DNA of 64,000 nucleotides from Nonomuraea wenchangensis. Lineage in GTDB: Bacteria > Actinomycetota > Actinomycetes > Streptosporangiales > Streptosporangiaceae. The notes beneath the pieces are model-generated. The model worked only from the letters and a program-made list of their open reading frames with translations, was not told the origin of the DNA and searched no databases. The position numbers and the translations under genes were made by a program. The DNA lies in NCBI RefSeq assembly GCF_900111685.1, contig NZ_FOHX01000009.1, positions 248,001 through 312,000 of the forward strand, in the 5' to 3' direction. Below are positions 48,964 through 57,538 of this stretch, piece by piece; the stretch's first letter is position 1, and every line of letters begins with the position of its first letter.

Positions 48964-49560
48964 GTGGACGAGAGCGACCACCAGACGGATGCTCCCGTGT
49001 CGTCTGACTGGACGCCTCCCACATGGGAGGAAGTCGTGCGGACGCACTCCGCGCGCGTGTACCGGCTCGCTTACCGGCTGACCGGCAATGTGCACGACGC
49101 CGAGGACCTCACTCAGGAGGTCTTCGTCCGGGTCTTCAGGTCGTTGTCCAGCTACACCCCCGGCACGTTCGAGGGGTGGCTGCACCGGATCACGACCAAC
49201 CTGTTCCTCGACATGGCGCGGCGCAAGCAGCGCATCAGGTTCGAGGGGCTGGCCGACGACGCCGCCGAGCGGCTGCGCGGCCGGGAGCCGTCTCCGGCGC
49301 AGGCGTTCGACGACGCCCATCTGGAGCCCGACATCCAGGCCGCCCTCGACGCGCTCGCACCCGAGTTCCGTGCCGCGATCGTGCTCTGCGACATCGAGGG
49401 CATGTCCTACGAGGAGATCGCGAAAACGCTCGGCGTCAAGCTGGGCACGGTCCGCAGCCGCATCCACCGTGGTCGGGCGCAGTTGCGGGAGGCTCTCGAC
49501 CACCGGGCCCCCCGCGCCAACCAACTCCCCCCGTCCGTGATCCCTGGGGAGGAAGTCTGA
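48964..49560 (+). CDS. sigE: ECF RNA polymerase sigma factor SigE
   Basis: Group 4 sigma factor that directs RNA polymerase to envelope-stress promoters. About 198 residues. Region 2 is RVYRLAYRLTGNVHDAEDLTQ and EVFVRVFRSL, with the -10 contact part GWLHRITTNLFLDMARRK; region 4 is SYEEIAKTLGVKLGTVRSRI followed by HRGRAQLREAL. It closely resembles mycobacterial SigE. I prefer the GTG at 48964 because gaggag lies just upstream; an ATG at 48928 would add 12 residues. The anti-sigma gene follows after 1 bp, then an HtrA protease and TatB, the standard SigE-RseA-HtrA-TatB order. Confidence 0.93.
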   Translation: MDESDHQTDAPVSSDWTPPTWEEVVRTHSARVYRLAYRLTGNVHDAEDLTQEVFVRVFRSLSSYTPGTFEGWLHRITTNLFLDMARRKQRIRFEGLADDAAERLRGREPSPAQAFDDAHLEPDIQAALDALAPEFRAAIVLCDIEGMSYEEIAKTLGVKLGTVRSRIHRGRAQLREALDHRAPRANQLPPSVIPGEEV

Positions 49561-49561
49561 T

Positions 49562-50083
49562 ATGGCTCATCTTGGAGAACGCGTTTCCGCGCTGGTCGAC
49601 GGCGAACTCGGCCACCACGAGCGCGAGCGGGCGCTCGCGCACCTGACCTTCTGCGCCGACTGCAGGGCGGAGGTCGAGTCCGTACGCGCGCTGAAGGCGC
49701 GACTGCGCTCGCTGGAGTCGCCGGCGATGCCGGCCGACCTCACGATGTCCCTGCTCCGCATGGCGGAGCCGGGCGGGCCGCTGCCGCCGAGGGAGCGCCC
49801 TTTCCCCACCCGTACCTTCGGGGGTGTGCCCATCCCGGGCCCGCACAGCATCGCCCCGTTGGACAACCGGCCCCGCAGGGACGCCATTGGAGGGGCTTCG
49901 GGCCCCGGCCGTGGCGCTAGGCGGCGCTCGACCTACGTCGCGGTGAGCGTGGTGTCGGCCGCGGTGGCGCTCGGCACGTTCTTCGCCGTGTCCGGCGCGG
50001 GTCAGGAGACCTCGACGCCGCCCGTCGAGCTTTACAAGTTGCAGCACTCGCCGACGGGCGCTCCGACGGTCCACACTCCCTGA
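49562..50083 (+). CDS. rseA: Zinc-binding membrane anti-sigma factor (RseA-like)
   Basis: A 173-residue anti-sigma-E factor. The N-terminal domain has the ZAS signature H-x3-C-x2-C in HLTFCADC, which binds zinc and holds SigE. A flexible Pro/Gly/Arg-rich stretch follows, then one membrane helix (STYVAVSVVSAAVALGTFF) and a short outer tail. The ATG is 1 bp after the sigE stop, with ggggaggaag before it. Under stress, proteolysis or oxidation would free SigE. Confidence 0.88.
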   Translation: MAHLGERVSALVDGELGHHERERALAHLTFCADCRAEVESVRALKARLRSLESPAMPADLTMSLLRMAEPGGPLPPRERPFPTRTFGGVPIPGPHSIAPLDNRPRRDAIGGASGPGRGARRRSTYVAVSVVSAAVALGTFFAVSGAGQETSTPPVELYKLQHSPTGAPTVHTP

Positions 50084-50224
50084 CATCCAGATATGCCGGA
50101 GATGGCCGAGGTTGGCGTAGCCGCGCATGGTACGGGCATACGATCTGGGTTCGGGTCCTTATAACCCTCGTATGTCGCAATGGCGACGATTGCGGCGGCC
50201 GAGCCAAGGAGTGGTGAGACTTAG

Positions 50225-52132
50225 ATGACCGACGAGACGCGCCCCACCGAAGGACGCACGCCGTCGGACTACCCCGAGTCACAGGGGCGGCCGGAGTTCC
50301 TGCCCGCCGACCACCCGGCCGAGTCGCCGGGCGGGCGCGCGGAACCCCCCGCCTCCTTCGGCGGCACCTCCTGGGGCGATCCGTCGGGCCGCGCCGCCGA
50401 ACCCGCGGGGCCGCCGCCGTACCAGCCGTCCTACGCGCCCTACGGCGGCTCACAGGTCCCGGCGGGGGAGCAGCAGCGGGGCGGCGGGAGCGGGCCCGCG
50501 TACGCGCCCGGCTTCGGCGCGCCCGGCGGCGGCCAGGACAACGGCACCCGCCAGTACGAGAGCCCCGCCTTCGGGCGGCCCGACGGCGGGCCGGTGTCCG
50601 GCGACAACCCCTATAGGGAGGGGGCGCCCGGTGACCGGGCGCACGCCGACACCATGAGCGGCCCGTCGTTCGGCGGCCCGTCCTCCTCGGCCCCGCCCAA
50701 CGGCGGCCCGTCGTTCGAGAGCCCGTCGTCCGGTGGCACCTCGTTCGGCGGCCCGTCGTCCTCGGCCCCGTCTTTCGGCGGCGCGTCGTTCGAGAGTCCG
50801 TCGTCCTCGACCCCGCCTTTCGGCAGTGCGTCGTTCGAGGGGCCGTCCTCTCCGGCTCCGCCCTTCGGCGGCCCCCCGTTCGGCGGGGTGCCGTACGGGG
50901 GCGGTGCGCCGCCGCCTCCGCGGCAGGCGCTCGGGATGGGCGCGGGCTGGGCCCCGCCGCCCCAGGCCCACGGCGCGCCGGCGGGTGACCGGCGGCGCGG
51001 ACCAGGAACCGGCGGGCTGATCGCGATCGCCCTCGCCATCGCTCTGGTGGCCTCCGGCCTCGGCAGCGTCGGCACCTACCTGCTGACCAGGCCCGGCGGT
51101 TCCGCCGCCACCGACCCCTCCTACAGCCTCGGCCCGGTGCCCACCGGCGCGGCCAGCCGTGAGCCCGGCTCCATCGCGGGCGTCGCCGCGCGGGTGCTGC
51201 CCAGCGTGGTCTCCCTGGAGGTCGGCAACGGCTCCAACACCGAGGCCGCCACCGGCTCCGGTTTCCTGATCAAGAACGGCTACGTGGTGACCAACAACCA
51301 CGTGGTCGCCCTGGCCGCCAGCGGCGGCGAGATCAAGATCCAGTTCAACAACCGCAAGACCACCTCGGCCCGCATCGTCGGCCGCGACCCCGGCTCCGAC
51401 CTGGCCGTGGTCAAGCCGGAGGAGACGTTCGGCACGCCGGAGATCACCCTCGGCAACTCCGACCAGGTGGTCGTGGGCGACCCGGTCATCGCGATCGGCT
51501 CGCCGCTCGGGCTGACGGGCACGGTCACGACGGGCATCGTCAGCTCGCTCAACCGCCCCGTCATCGCCGGCGACGAGACCGGCGGGGGCAGCGAGGAGAC
51601 GGCGTACATCAGCGCCATCCAGACCGACGCCGCGATCAACCCCGGCAATTCGGGCGGTCCGCTGGTCAACAGCCGCGGCGAGGTCGTCGGCGTCAACTCG
51701 GCCATCGCCACGCTCAGCCGGTCGATCGGCGGCCAGAGCGGCAGCATCGGCCTGGGCTTCGCCATCCCGGTCAACCAGACGCGGCGGGTGGCCGAGGAGC
51801 TGATCAGCACCGGCCGGGCCAAGCGGCCGAAGATCGGCATCGTGCTGGAGAAGGACTACCGCGGCCAGGGCGTGAAGATCGCCACCGCGAACGTGGCCGG
51901 CCAGCAGCCGGTGACCCCGGGCGGCCCCGCCGACAAGGCCGGGCTGCGCGCCGGTGACGTGATCCTGGAGATGGACGGCCTCGCCCTGCAGGACGGCAAC
52001 GAGCTGATCGCGCTGGTCCGCAGCAAGGCCCCCGGCTCGAAGATCAACATCAAGTACCAGCGCGCCGGGCAGGAACGTACGGCCACGCTCACGGTGGTGG
52101 CCGAGGACGGCCCGTCGCCGACGCCGTCCTGA
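50225..52132 (+). CDS. Membrane-anchored HtrA/DegP-like serine protease with PDZ domain
   Basis: A 635-residue protease of the envelope-stress system. A cytoplasmic Gly/Ser/Pro-rich N-terminus of about 260 residues contains degenerate repeats. One membrane helix follows (GLIAIALAIALVASGLGSV, about 265-285), then an extracytoplasmic trypsin-like domain with His in VTNNHVVAL (about 360), Asp in GSDLAVVK (about 392) and Ser in NPGNSGGPLV (about 475). A C-terminal PDZ domain (about 530-625) has GGPADKAGLRAGDVILEMDG. Mycobacterial HtrA/PepD in the same position degrades misfolded proteins and controls anti-sigma RseA. The ATG at 50225 begins MTDETRPTEGR. Confidence 0.93.
   Translation: MTDETRPTEGRTPSDYPESQGRPEFLPADHPAESPGGRAEPPASFGGTSWGDPSGRAAEPAGPPPYQPSYAPYGGSQVPAGEQQRGGGSGPAYAPGFGAPGGGQDNGTRQYESPAFGRPDGGPVSGDNPYREGAPGDRAHADTMSGPSFGGPSSSAPPNGGPSFESPSSGGTSFGGPSSSAPSFGGASFESPSSSTPPFGSASFEGPSSPAPPFGGPPFGGVPYGGGAPPPPRQALGMGAGWAPPPQAHGAPAGDRRRGPGTGGLIAIALAIALVASGLGSVGTYLLTRPGGSAATDPSYSLGPVPTGAASREPGSIAGVAARVLPSVVSLEVGNGSNTEAATGSGFLIKNGYVVTNNHVVALAASGGEIKIQFNNRKTTSARIVGRDPGSDLAVVKPEETFGTPEITLGNSDQVVVGDPVIAIGSPLGLTGTVTTGIVSSLNRPVIAGDETGGGSEETAYISAIQTDAAINPGNSGGPLVNSRGEVVGVNSAIATLSRSIGGQSGSIGLGFAIPVNQTRRVAEELISTGRAKRPKIGIVLEKDYRGQGVKIATANVAGQQPVTPGGPADKAGLRAGDVILEMDGLALQDGNELIALVRSKAPGSKINIKYQRAGQERTATLTVVAEDGPSPTPS
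50663..50890 (+). repeat. Low-complexity coding repeat in the HtrA N-terminus
   Basis: Repeated codons for (P/A)SF(G/E)(G/S)PSSS and FGG occur about eight times, for example SFGGPSSSAP, SFESPSSGGT, SFGGPSSSAP and SFEGPSSPAP. The DNA units vary around 24-48 bp. The segment is cytoplasmic and probably disordered. Confidence 0.7.
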
Positions 52133-52134
52133 GG

Positions 52135-52157
52135 CCGGGCATCGTAGCGGTGCCCGG
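52135..52157 (+). terminator. Hairpin after the HtrA gene
   Basis: ccgggca-N9-tgcccgg, a perfect 7-bp stem starting 2 bp past the protease stop. It separates the protease from tatB, which has its own ribosome site. Confidence 0.6.
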
Positions 52158-52222
52158 GAGCCCTTAGTCTGTGGATAGGCCGGGGTTGTCCTCGGAGGCG
52201 CTGACTGCGGTAGGAGCTCACG

Positions 52223-52585
52223 GTGTTCGGACTCGGGTGGGGGGAGATAGCGGCGCTGGTCGTCCTCGCGCTGCTGGTCTTCGGCCCAGACAAGCTGCCC
52301 CAGGCCGCCTCGCAGGCCGGCCGGACGCTGCGCAACCTGCGCCGCATGGCCAACAACGCGCGTGACGACCTGCGGGCCGGGCTGGGCCCGGAGTTCAAGG
52401 ACTTCGACCCGGCCGATCTCAACCCGCGCACGTTCGTCCGCAAGCATCTCCTCGACGACATCGAGGACACCTGGAACGACAAGCCGAAGGAGCTGGAGTC
52501 CGTCGCGGCCTCCTACTCGCCTGAGCCGGTCGTGGACGAGCTGGGCTACGGCGAGGTCCCGCCGTACGACTCCGAGGCCACCTGA
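52223..52585 (+). CDS. tatB: Sec-independent translocase subunit TatB
   Basis: A 120-residue twin-arginine translocation subunit that helps recognise folded cargo. It has the TatA/B fold: a short outer end, a membrane helix (EIAALVVLALLVFGPDKLP), a hinge Pro and an amphipathic helix (QAASQAGRTLRNLRRMANNA), then an acidic tail. FGPDKLPQ and the length point to TatB. The GTG at 52223 follows taggag. The next gene overlaps by 1 nt (TGATG). Confidence 0.9.
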   Translation: MFGLGWGEIAALVVLALLVFGPDKLPQAASQAGRTLRNLRRMANNARDDLRAGLGPEFKDFDPADLNPRTFVRKHLLDDIEDTWNDKPKELESVAASYSPEPVVDELGYGEVPPYDSEAT

Positions 52586-52965
52586 TGCCCGTGGAGCCCT
52601 CCCTGGCGCCCGGCGTCGAGGAGGGCGCGAAGAAGTCCGGCATCCTCTGGCTCGGTCTGGCCGCCGGGCCCCGGCTGGCCTGGCACGTCTGGCACGACGG
52701 CGCGATCCACCTCGTGACCGGCGGCGAGGAGCAGAGCCTCCCGGGGCTCGACGCGCTCGACCGGGTCCGCGTGACGCTGCGCAGCAAGGACAACGGCGCC
52801 AGGCTGGTGGAGTTCGACGCCGCGGTGTCGGTCGTCGACCAGGAGCGGGCCCCCGAGGCGGTGGCGGCGCTCGCCAAGGAGCGGCTCAACGCGCGCGACG
52901 CCGAGCATCTCACCGAGCGGTGGGCCCGCGAGTGCGTCGTCGTCCGGCTCACCCCCGTGAGCTGA
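52585..52965 (+). CDS. Conserved hypothetical protein downstream of tatB
   Basis: A 126-residue cytosolic protein without a family name I can assign. Visible features are ILWLGLAAGPRLAWHVWHDG, TGGEEQSLPGLDALDRVRVT and a C-terminal helix rich in Ala/Glu/Arg. The pattern looks like a small beta-barrel, similar in feel to FMN-binding split barrels, but no binding residues can be named. It overlaps tatB by 1 nt and is probably cotranslated. Its 3' end overlaps the convergent EamA gene by 17 nt. Confidence 0.7.
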   Translation: MPVEPSLAPGVEEGAKKSGILWLGLAAGPRLAWHVWHDGAIHLVTGGEEQSLPGLDALDRVRVTLRSKDNGARLVEFDAAVSVVDQERAPEAVAALAKERLNARDAEHLTERWARECVVVRLTPVS

Positions 52966-53917
52966 CCCCGTCCAGCTCCACCAGCCCGGGCTCGCCGGGC
53001 TCCTCCGCCGGCCGCGGCGAGGCGGTCGCGGTCTGCGCGAGCAGCGCGCCGGCCAGCACGAGCAGCCCGCCGGCGATCTGGAACACGCCGAGGGTCTCGC
53101 CGACCAGCCCCCAGGCGACCATGGCGCCGCCGATGACCTCCAGCGTCGCGACCGTGGCCCCGACCGCCGCCGAGAGCCGCCGCACCGCGTTGACGCCCAG
53201 GATGTACGCCACCACGGTCGCGACCAGCACCATCCACACGTACGCCCCCAGCACCGGCAGGCTCACCCCGCTCTCGGCCGGCTTGGTGGTGAGGGTGAAG
53301 GCGTTCCAGGGGATGTCCCAGGGCCGGGCGAAGGGCACCAGCACCACGGCCGCGCCCGCCATGCCCCAGGCGATGAGCCCGAGCGGGTCCACGTCGTCGC
53401 CGAAGCTGTCGCTCATGAGGAAGTAGCCCGCGCAGCAGGCGCCGGCCGCCAGCCCGAGCAGCAGGCCGAGCGCGTCCAGCCGCATGCCCTGCCACGCCTC
53501 GACCACGATGCCGAGCCCGAGGACGGCGGCCACGGCGCCGACGTAGGCGGCGGGCGCCAGCCGGATCCTGCGCACGAGCCGCACCCAGGCCACGACCATC
53601 ACCGGCGCCATGAACTCCAGCAGCAGGGCGATGCCCACAGGCAGCCGTGTGATGGCCACGAAGTAGAGCGACTGGACCCCGGCCACGGCCATGATCGCGT
53701 ACAGGGCGAAGAACGGCATGCGGGAGCGGGGGATGCGCAGGGCCCGTGGCCGTACGATGGCCAGCACGGCGAGCAGCAGCAACCCCGCGCCCGCCATCCG
53801 CGTCCACACCGCCTCGATCGGCGCCAGCCCGGCCGCGATCAGATATTTGGCCATGGGCCCCGAGAACGCGAAACAACACGCGGACACGAACGCGAGCGCG
53901 AGCCCCGCATATCTCAT
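52949..53917 (-). CDS. EamA/DMT-family transporter (RhtA-like)
   Basis: A 322-residue integral membrane protein with ten predicted helices in two EamA repeats, for example LALAFVSACCFAFSGPMAKY at the start and PLGLIAWGMAGAAVVLVP at the middle. Exporters of this group move amino acids or metabolites (RhtA exports threonine and homoserine); the substrate here is unknown. The tail after the last helix is Pro/Glu-rich. It converges on the tatB operon. Confidence 0.88.
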   Translation of the reverse strand: MRYAGLALAFVSACCFAFSGPMAKYLIAAGLAPIEAVWTRMAGAGLLLLAVLAIVRPRALRIPRSRMPFFALYAIMAVAGVQSLYFVAITRLPVGIALLLEFMAPVMVVAWVRLVRRIRLAPAAYVGAVAAVLGLGIVVEAWQGMRLDALGLLLGLAAGACCAGYFLMSDSFGDDVDPLGLIAWGMAGAAVVLVPFARPWDIPWNAFTLTTKPAESGVSLPVLGAYVWMVLVATVVAYILGVNAVRRLSAAVGATVATLEVIGGAMVAWGLVGETLGVFQIAGGLLVLAGALLAQTATASPRPAEEPGEPGLVELDGVSSRG

Positions 53918-54016
53918 CGCAACACCATTCCCGGGTCGTAATCACCGTCAAGCAGGTTTGATACTGACATGCCGCCCTCACCTGGCGCAATGGGACGGCG
54001 CTGTTAGCCTGACCAC

Positions 54017-55219
54017 GTGAGGATCTTCGTGGCGCGGCTCCCTGGGACACCGGTCTTCGACCCGGTGGGCGACCAGATCGGCCGCGTCCGCGACCTGGTA
54101 GCGGGCCTGCGCCCCGGCCGCCGCCCCAACGTCCACGGCCTCGTCGTGGAGGTGCAGCCGCGCCGCCGCGTCTTCCTGCCCATCACCCGCGTCCGCCGCA
54201 TCGAGGCCGGGGCCGTCGTCTTCAGCGGCCGGCTCAACATGCGCAGGTTCGAGCAGCGCGCGAGCGAGACGCTGGTCGTCGGCGAGCTGCTCGACCTGTC
54301 CGTCCGCGTCGGCGGCGAGCCGGTCACCGTCTACGACGTGGCCATGGAGGAGGTCAAGCCGTCCACCTGGGAGATCACCAAGGTCGCCGTCTACCGGCGC
54401 AGGCGGCGCGACCCCCGTGTGGTCGACTGGAGCGAGGTCAGCGGCTTCGACGTCCTGCAGCAGGACCAGGGCGCGGCCGGGCTGATCGCCGCGTTCGCGT
54501 CCATGCGCGCCGCCGACGTGGCGAGCGCCCTGCACCACCTGCCGGCCAAGCGGCGCGTCGAGATCGCCCGCGCGCTCGAGGACGACCGCCTCGCCGACGT
54601 GCTGGAGGAGCTGCCGCCGGACGACCAGGTCGGCATCCTCGGCACGCTGGGGCCCGAGCGGGCCGCCCACGTCCTGGAGGAGATGGGCCCCGACGACGCC
54701 GCCGACCTCCTGCACGAGCTGCCCGACGAGCAGGCGACCGAGCTGCTGGCGCTGATGGAGCCGGGGGAGGCCGCGCCGGTGCGGCGGCTGCTCACCTATC
54801 CGGAGGACAGCGCGGGCGGCGTCATGACCAGCGAGCCGGTCATCCTGCCGCCCTCGTCCACGGTGGCCGAGGCGCTGGCGCAGATCCGCCAGCAGGACCT
54901 CTCACCCGCCGTCGCGGCCCAGGTCTACGTCTCCCGGCCCCCGACCGAGACCCCCACAGGCACCTACCTGGGGGTCGCGCACTTCCAGCGCCTGCTGCGC
55001 GAGCCGCCCTCCACGCTGCTCGGCGCGGCGCTGGACCCGTCGATCGACCCCATCAGGCCGGAGTTCACGCTGATCGAGGTCACCTCGTACCTCGCGAACT
55101 ACAACCTCGTCGCGGCGCCCGTCGTGGACGAGCTGGGCCGGCTCGTCGGCGCTGTGACCGTCGACGACGTCCTGGACCACCTGCTGCCCGAGGACTGGCG
55201 CGAGAGGGACGACACGTGA
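54017..55219 (+). CDS. MgtE N-terminal/CBS domain protein without membrane domain
   Basis: A 400-residue cytosolic protein. Residues 1-130 include a PRC-barrel-like part (FDPVGDQIGRVRDLVAGL). Residues about 150-270 form the MgtE_N superhelix (ALHHLPAKRRVEIARALEDD, ADVLEELPPDDQVGILGTL, AADLLHELPDEQATELLAL). Two CBS domains end the protein (GGVMTSEPVILPPSSTVAEA; VTVDDVLDHLLPEDWRE). The MgtE channel helices are missing, so it is likely a magnesium- or nucleotide-sensing regulator. The GTG at 54017 is the start. Its stop overlaps the DUF1003 gene by GTGA. Confidence 0.88.
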   Translation: MRIFVARLPGTPVFDPVGDQIGRVRDLVAGLRPGRRPNVHGLVVEVQPRRRVFLPITRVRRIEAGAVVFSGRLNMRRFEQRASETLVVGELLDLSVRVGGEPVTVYDVAMEEVKPSTWEITKVAVYRRRRRDPRVVDWSEVSGFDVLQQDQGAAGLIAAFASMRAADVASALHHLPAKRRVEIARALEDDRLADVLEELPPDDQVGILGTLGPERAAHVLEEMGPDDAADLLHELPDEQATELLALMEPGEAAPVRRLLTYPEDSAGGVMTSEPVILPPSSTVAEALAQIRQQDLSPAVAAQVYVSRPPTETPTGTYLGVAHFQRLLREPPSTLLGAALDPSIDPIRPEFTLIEVTSYLANYNLVAAPVVDELGRLVGAVTVDDVLDHLLPEDWRERDDT

Positions 55220-55710
55220 CCACCGAACGACTCGACCAGCCGCGCGAGCTGCGCCGCACGCTTCGGCCGCACTACGACCCGGAGGCCTTCGGCCGGTTGT
55301 CCGAGCGGATCGCGCGCTTCCTCGGCACCGCCAGGTTCCTCGTCTACATGACGGTGTTCGTCGGGGTCTGGGTGATCTGGAACGCGACCGTCCCGCCCAC
55401 GCTCAGGTTCGACCCCTACCCGTTCATCTTCCTGACGCTCATGCTGTCGCTGCAGGCCAGCTACGCCGCTCCGCTCATCCTGCTGGCCCAGAACCGCCAG
55501 GACGACCGCGACCGCATCCAGTACGAGCAGGACCGCGAGGCCGCCGAGCGCAACCAGGCCGAGATCGAGTACCTGACGCGGGAGATCGCCGGGCTGCGGC
55601 TGGCGATCAACGAGGTCGCCACCCGCGACTACCTGCGCGCCGAGCTGGGCCGGCTGCTGGAGGAGCTCCAGGAGCCCGAGGCTAGGGAGCGCCGCCGCCA
55701 GCCGCGCTAG
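55216..55710 (+). CDS. DUF1003 membrane protein
   Basis: A 164-residue protein with two membrane helices (FLVYMTVFVGVWVIWNATV, FIFLTLMLSLQASYAAPLIL) and a C-terminal coiled coil (QDREAAERNQAEIEYL, LRAELGRLLEELQEPE). It matches DUF1003, whose members are often paired with MgtE_N/CBS proteins as here (4-nt overlap). A role in ion homeostasis is suggested only by that pairing. The end overlaps the convergent MarR gene by 29 nt. Confidence 0.88.
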   Translation: MTTERLDQPRELRRTLRPHYDPEAFGRLSERIARFLGTARFLVYMTVFVGVWVIWNATVPPTLRFDPYPFIFLTLMLSLQASYAAPLILLAQNRQDDRDRIQYEQDREAAERNQAEIEYLTREIAGLRLAINEVATRDYLRAELGRLLEELQEPEARERRRQPR

Positions 55711-56179
55711 CGGCCGCGCCGGTGACGCCGGCGGCGTCGAGCCTGCCGAGCATGGCCCTGATCTGGCCCATCTCGCCGTTGCCCAGCATGTCGAGGAACT
55801 GCGTCCTGATGCCGCGCAGATAGGTGGGCGTGGCCTCGGCCAGCCGGCCCGCGCCGGCGTCGGTCAGCACCGCGAACAGGCCGCGGGCGTCGTCGGGGCA
55901 CGCCTCGCGGGTCACCAGGCCGTCGCGCTGCAGCCGGTCGATGAGGCGGGTCAGGCCGCTGCGCGACAGCAGCACGCGGTCGGCCAGGTCGTTCATCCGC
56001 AGCCGCCGCCCGGCCGCCTCGGCGAGCTGCATGAGCACCTCGTACGAGGCCAGCGGCAGATCATGGGCGACGAGCAGCTCCGACTCCAGGCGGCGGGTGA
56101 TGCGCACCTGGGCGCGCTGCAACATGCGCCAGACCGCCAGCTCCTCGGCGGTGAGGCCCTCGTCGCGCAGAAGAGTCAC
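55682..56179 (-). CDS. MarR family transcriptional regulator
   Basis: A 165-residue MarR-type winged-helix regulator. The DNA-binding part is RLRMNDLADRVLLSRSGLTR, LIDRLQRDGLVTRE, with the wing CPDDARGLFAVLTDAG. Members repress nearby genes and themselves and respond to small ligands or oxidants; the ligand is unknown. The GTG at 56179 starts it. A TGTT-N12-AACA repeat lies just upstream. No obvious target besides itself and the Mrp gene is adjacent. Confidence 0.88.
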   Translation of the reverse strand: MTLLRDEGLTAEELAVWRMLQRAQVRITRRLESELLVAHDLPLASYEVLMQLAEAAGRRLRMNDLADRVLLSRSGLTRLIDRLQRDGLVTREACPDDARGLFAVLTDAGAGRLAEATPTYLRGIRTQFLDMLGNGEMGQIRAMLGRLDAAGVTGAAASAAGGGAP

Positions 56180-56196
56180 GGAGTAACCTTAGGACG

Positions 56197-56218
56197 TTGT
56201 TGCACAGACATCTAACAG
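56197..56218. promoter_or_regulatory. Possible MarR operator
   Basis: Imperfect dyad around TGTT (56198-56201) and AACA (56214-56217), within ttgttgcacagaca and the following bases, about 20 bp upstream of the marR start. It resembles MarR sites in style, with a weak inner half. Confidence 0.35.
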
Positions 56219-56303
56219 CACGGATTAACTCAGCGAGGCCGCCGGTTCATACCATGGAGGGGCATCCTCGCTGGCGTCCAGCGCCTGTCACACATATACC
56301 GAC

Positions 56304-56339
56304 AAAGGAGGGACGGCACTCCCTCGTGCCGAGACTTCG
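56304..56339 (+). promoter_or_regulatory. Distant ribosome site and small hairpin before mrp
   Basis: A strong Shine-Dalgarno, aaaggaggg (56304-56312), lies 27 nt before the ATG, too far for normal initiation. Between them cggcac-tccctc-gtgccg (56314-56331) can fold into a 6-bp hairpin. If folded, the remaining spacing is about 9 nt. No other start codon is in frame in between. Confidence 0.4.
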
Positions 56340-57476
56340 ATGGCACCTACCCAGGAACTGGTGACGGCGGCTCTTTCCACCGTCATCGACCCCGAGATCC
56401 GCCGTCCGATCACGGACCTCGGCATGGTCAAGAGCATCGACATCGCTCCCGGCGGTGCGGTGCGCGTGGGCGTCTACCTCACCGTCGCGGGCTGCCCGAT
56501 GCGGGACACCATCACCCGCGACGTCACCACCGCCGTCTCCAAGGTCGAAGGCGTGACCGGCGTCCAGGTCGAGCTGGACGTGATGAGCACCGAGCAGCGC
56601 AAGGAGCTCCAGACCAAGCTGCGCGGCAACCGCGGGCCGGAGAAGGAGATCCCCTTCAACCAGCCGGGCTCGCTCACCCGCGTGTTCGCGGTGGCGAGCG
56701 GCAAGGGCGGCGTCGGCAAGTCGTCGGTGACCGTCAACCTGGCCGCCGCCATGGCCGCGAACGGCCTCAAGGTGGGCATCGTCGACGCCGATATCTACGG
56801 CCACAGCGTCCCGCGCATGCTGGGCGCCGCCGAGCGGCCCACCAAGGTCGAAGACATGATCATGCCGCCGGTGGCCCACGACATCAAGGTCATCTCGGTC
56901 GGCATGTTCAAGCCCGAGGGCAACACCCCGGTCGTCTGGCGCGGCCCGATGCTCGACCGGGCGCTCCACCAGTTCCTGGCCGACGTCTACTGGGGCGACC
57001 TCGACGTCCTGCTGCTCGACCTGCCGCCCGGCACCGGCGACATCGCCATCTCCGTGGCGCAGCGGCTCCCGGGGGCCGAGATCCTGGTCGTGACCACGCC
57101 GCAGATGGCCGCCGCCGAGGTGGCCGAGCGCGCCGGCTCCATCGCCGCGCAGACCCACCAGCAGATCGCCGGCGTCATCGAGAACATGTCCTGGCTGCCC
57201 TGCCCCCACTGCGACGAGCGCATCTCGGTGTTCGGCGAGGGCGGCGGCCAGACGGTCGCCGACGCGCTGACCCGCATCCTCGGCGCGCGGGTGCCGCTGC
57301 TCGGGCAGGTCCCGATCGACATGCGGCTGCGCGAGGGCGGCGACGAGGGCAAGCCGCTGGTCCTCACCGACCCCGACTCGCCCGCCGCGGCCGAGCTGCG
57401 CTCGATCGCGGACACTCTGAGCAAGCGCTCCTCCAGCCTGAAGGGCCTCCAGCTCGGCCTGGCCCCCCGCCGCTGA
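56340..57476 (+). CDS. mrp: Mrp/ApbC-type iron-sulfur cluster carrier ATPase
   Basis: A 378-residue P-loop protein of the Mrp/NBP35 class that binds and hands over iron-sulfur clusters. An N-terminal MIP18/DUF59 domain (1-100: IDPEIRRPITDLGMVKSIDI, VAGCPMRDTI) precedes the ATPase domain with the deviant Walker A VASGKGGVGKSSVTVNLAAA (about 121-135), VDADIYGHSVPRML, and the cluster motif LPCPHCDERISVFGEGGG (cysteines near 287 and 290). Length and order are normal. Upstream is the unusual SD-hairpin arrangement; downstream is a strong hairpin. Confidence 0.95.
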   Translation: MAPTQELVTAALSTVIDPEIRRPITDLGMVKSIDIAPGGAVRVGVYLTVAGCPMRDTITRDVTTAVSKVEGVTGVQVELDVMSTEQRKELQTKLRGNRGPEKEIPFNQPGSLTRVFAVASGKGGVGKSSVTVNLAAAMAANGLKVGIVDADIYGHSVPRMLGAAERPTKVEDMIMPPVAHDIKVISVGMFKPEGNTPVVWRGPMLDRALHQFLADVYWGDLDVLLLDLPPGTGDIAISVAQRLPGAEILVVTTPQMAAAEVAERAGSIAAQTHQQIAGVIENMSWLPCPHCDERISVFGEGGGQTVADALTRILGARVPLLGQVPIDMRLREGGDEGKPLVLTDPDSPAAAELRSIADTLSKRSSSLKGLQLGLAPRR

Positions 57477-57493
57477 GCCGATCACGCACGGGT

Positions 57494-57521
57494 GGTGCCG
57501 CCGCCGGAAGGTGGCGGCGCC
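57494..57521 (+). terminator. GNRA-loop hairpin after mrp
   Basis: A 9-bp stem (gccgccgcc with ggtggcggc, one G-U) closes on a ggaa tetraloop, and three more base pairs extend it outward. It lies 18 bp past the mrp stop. Confidence 0.65.
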
Positions 57522-57538
57522 CCCAGTAGCGTGTGCGC

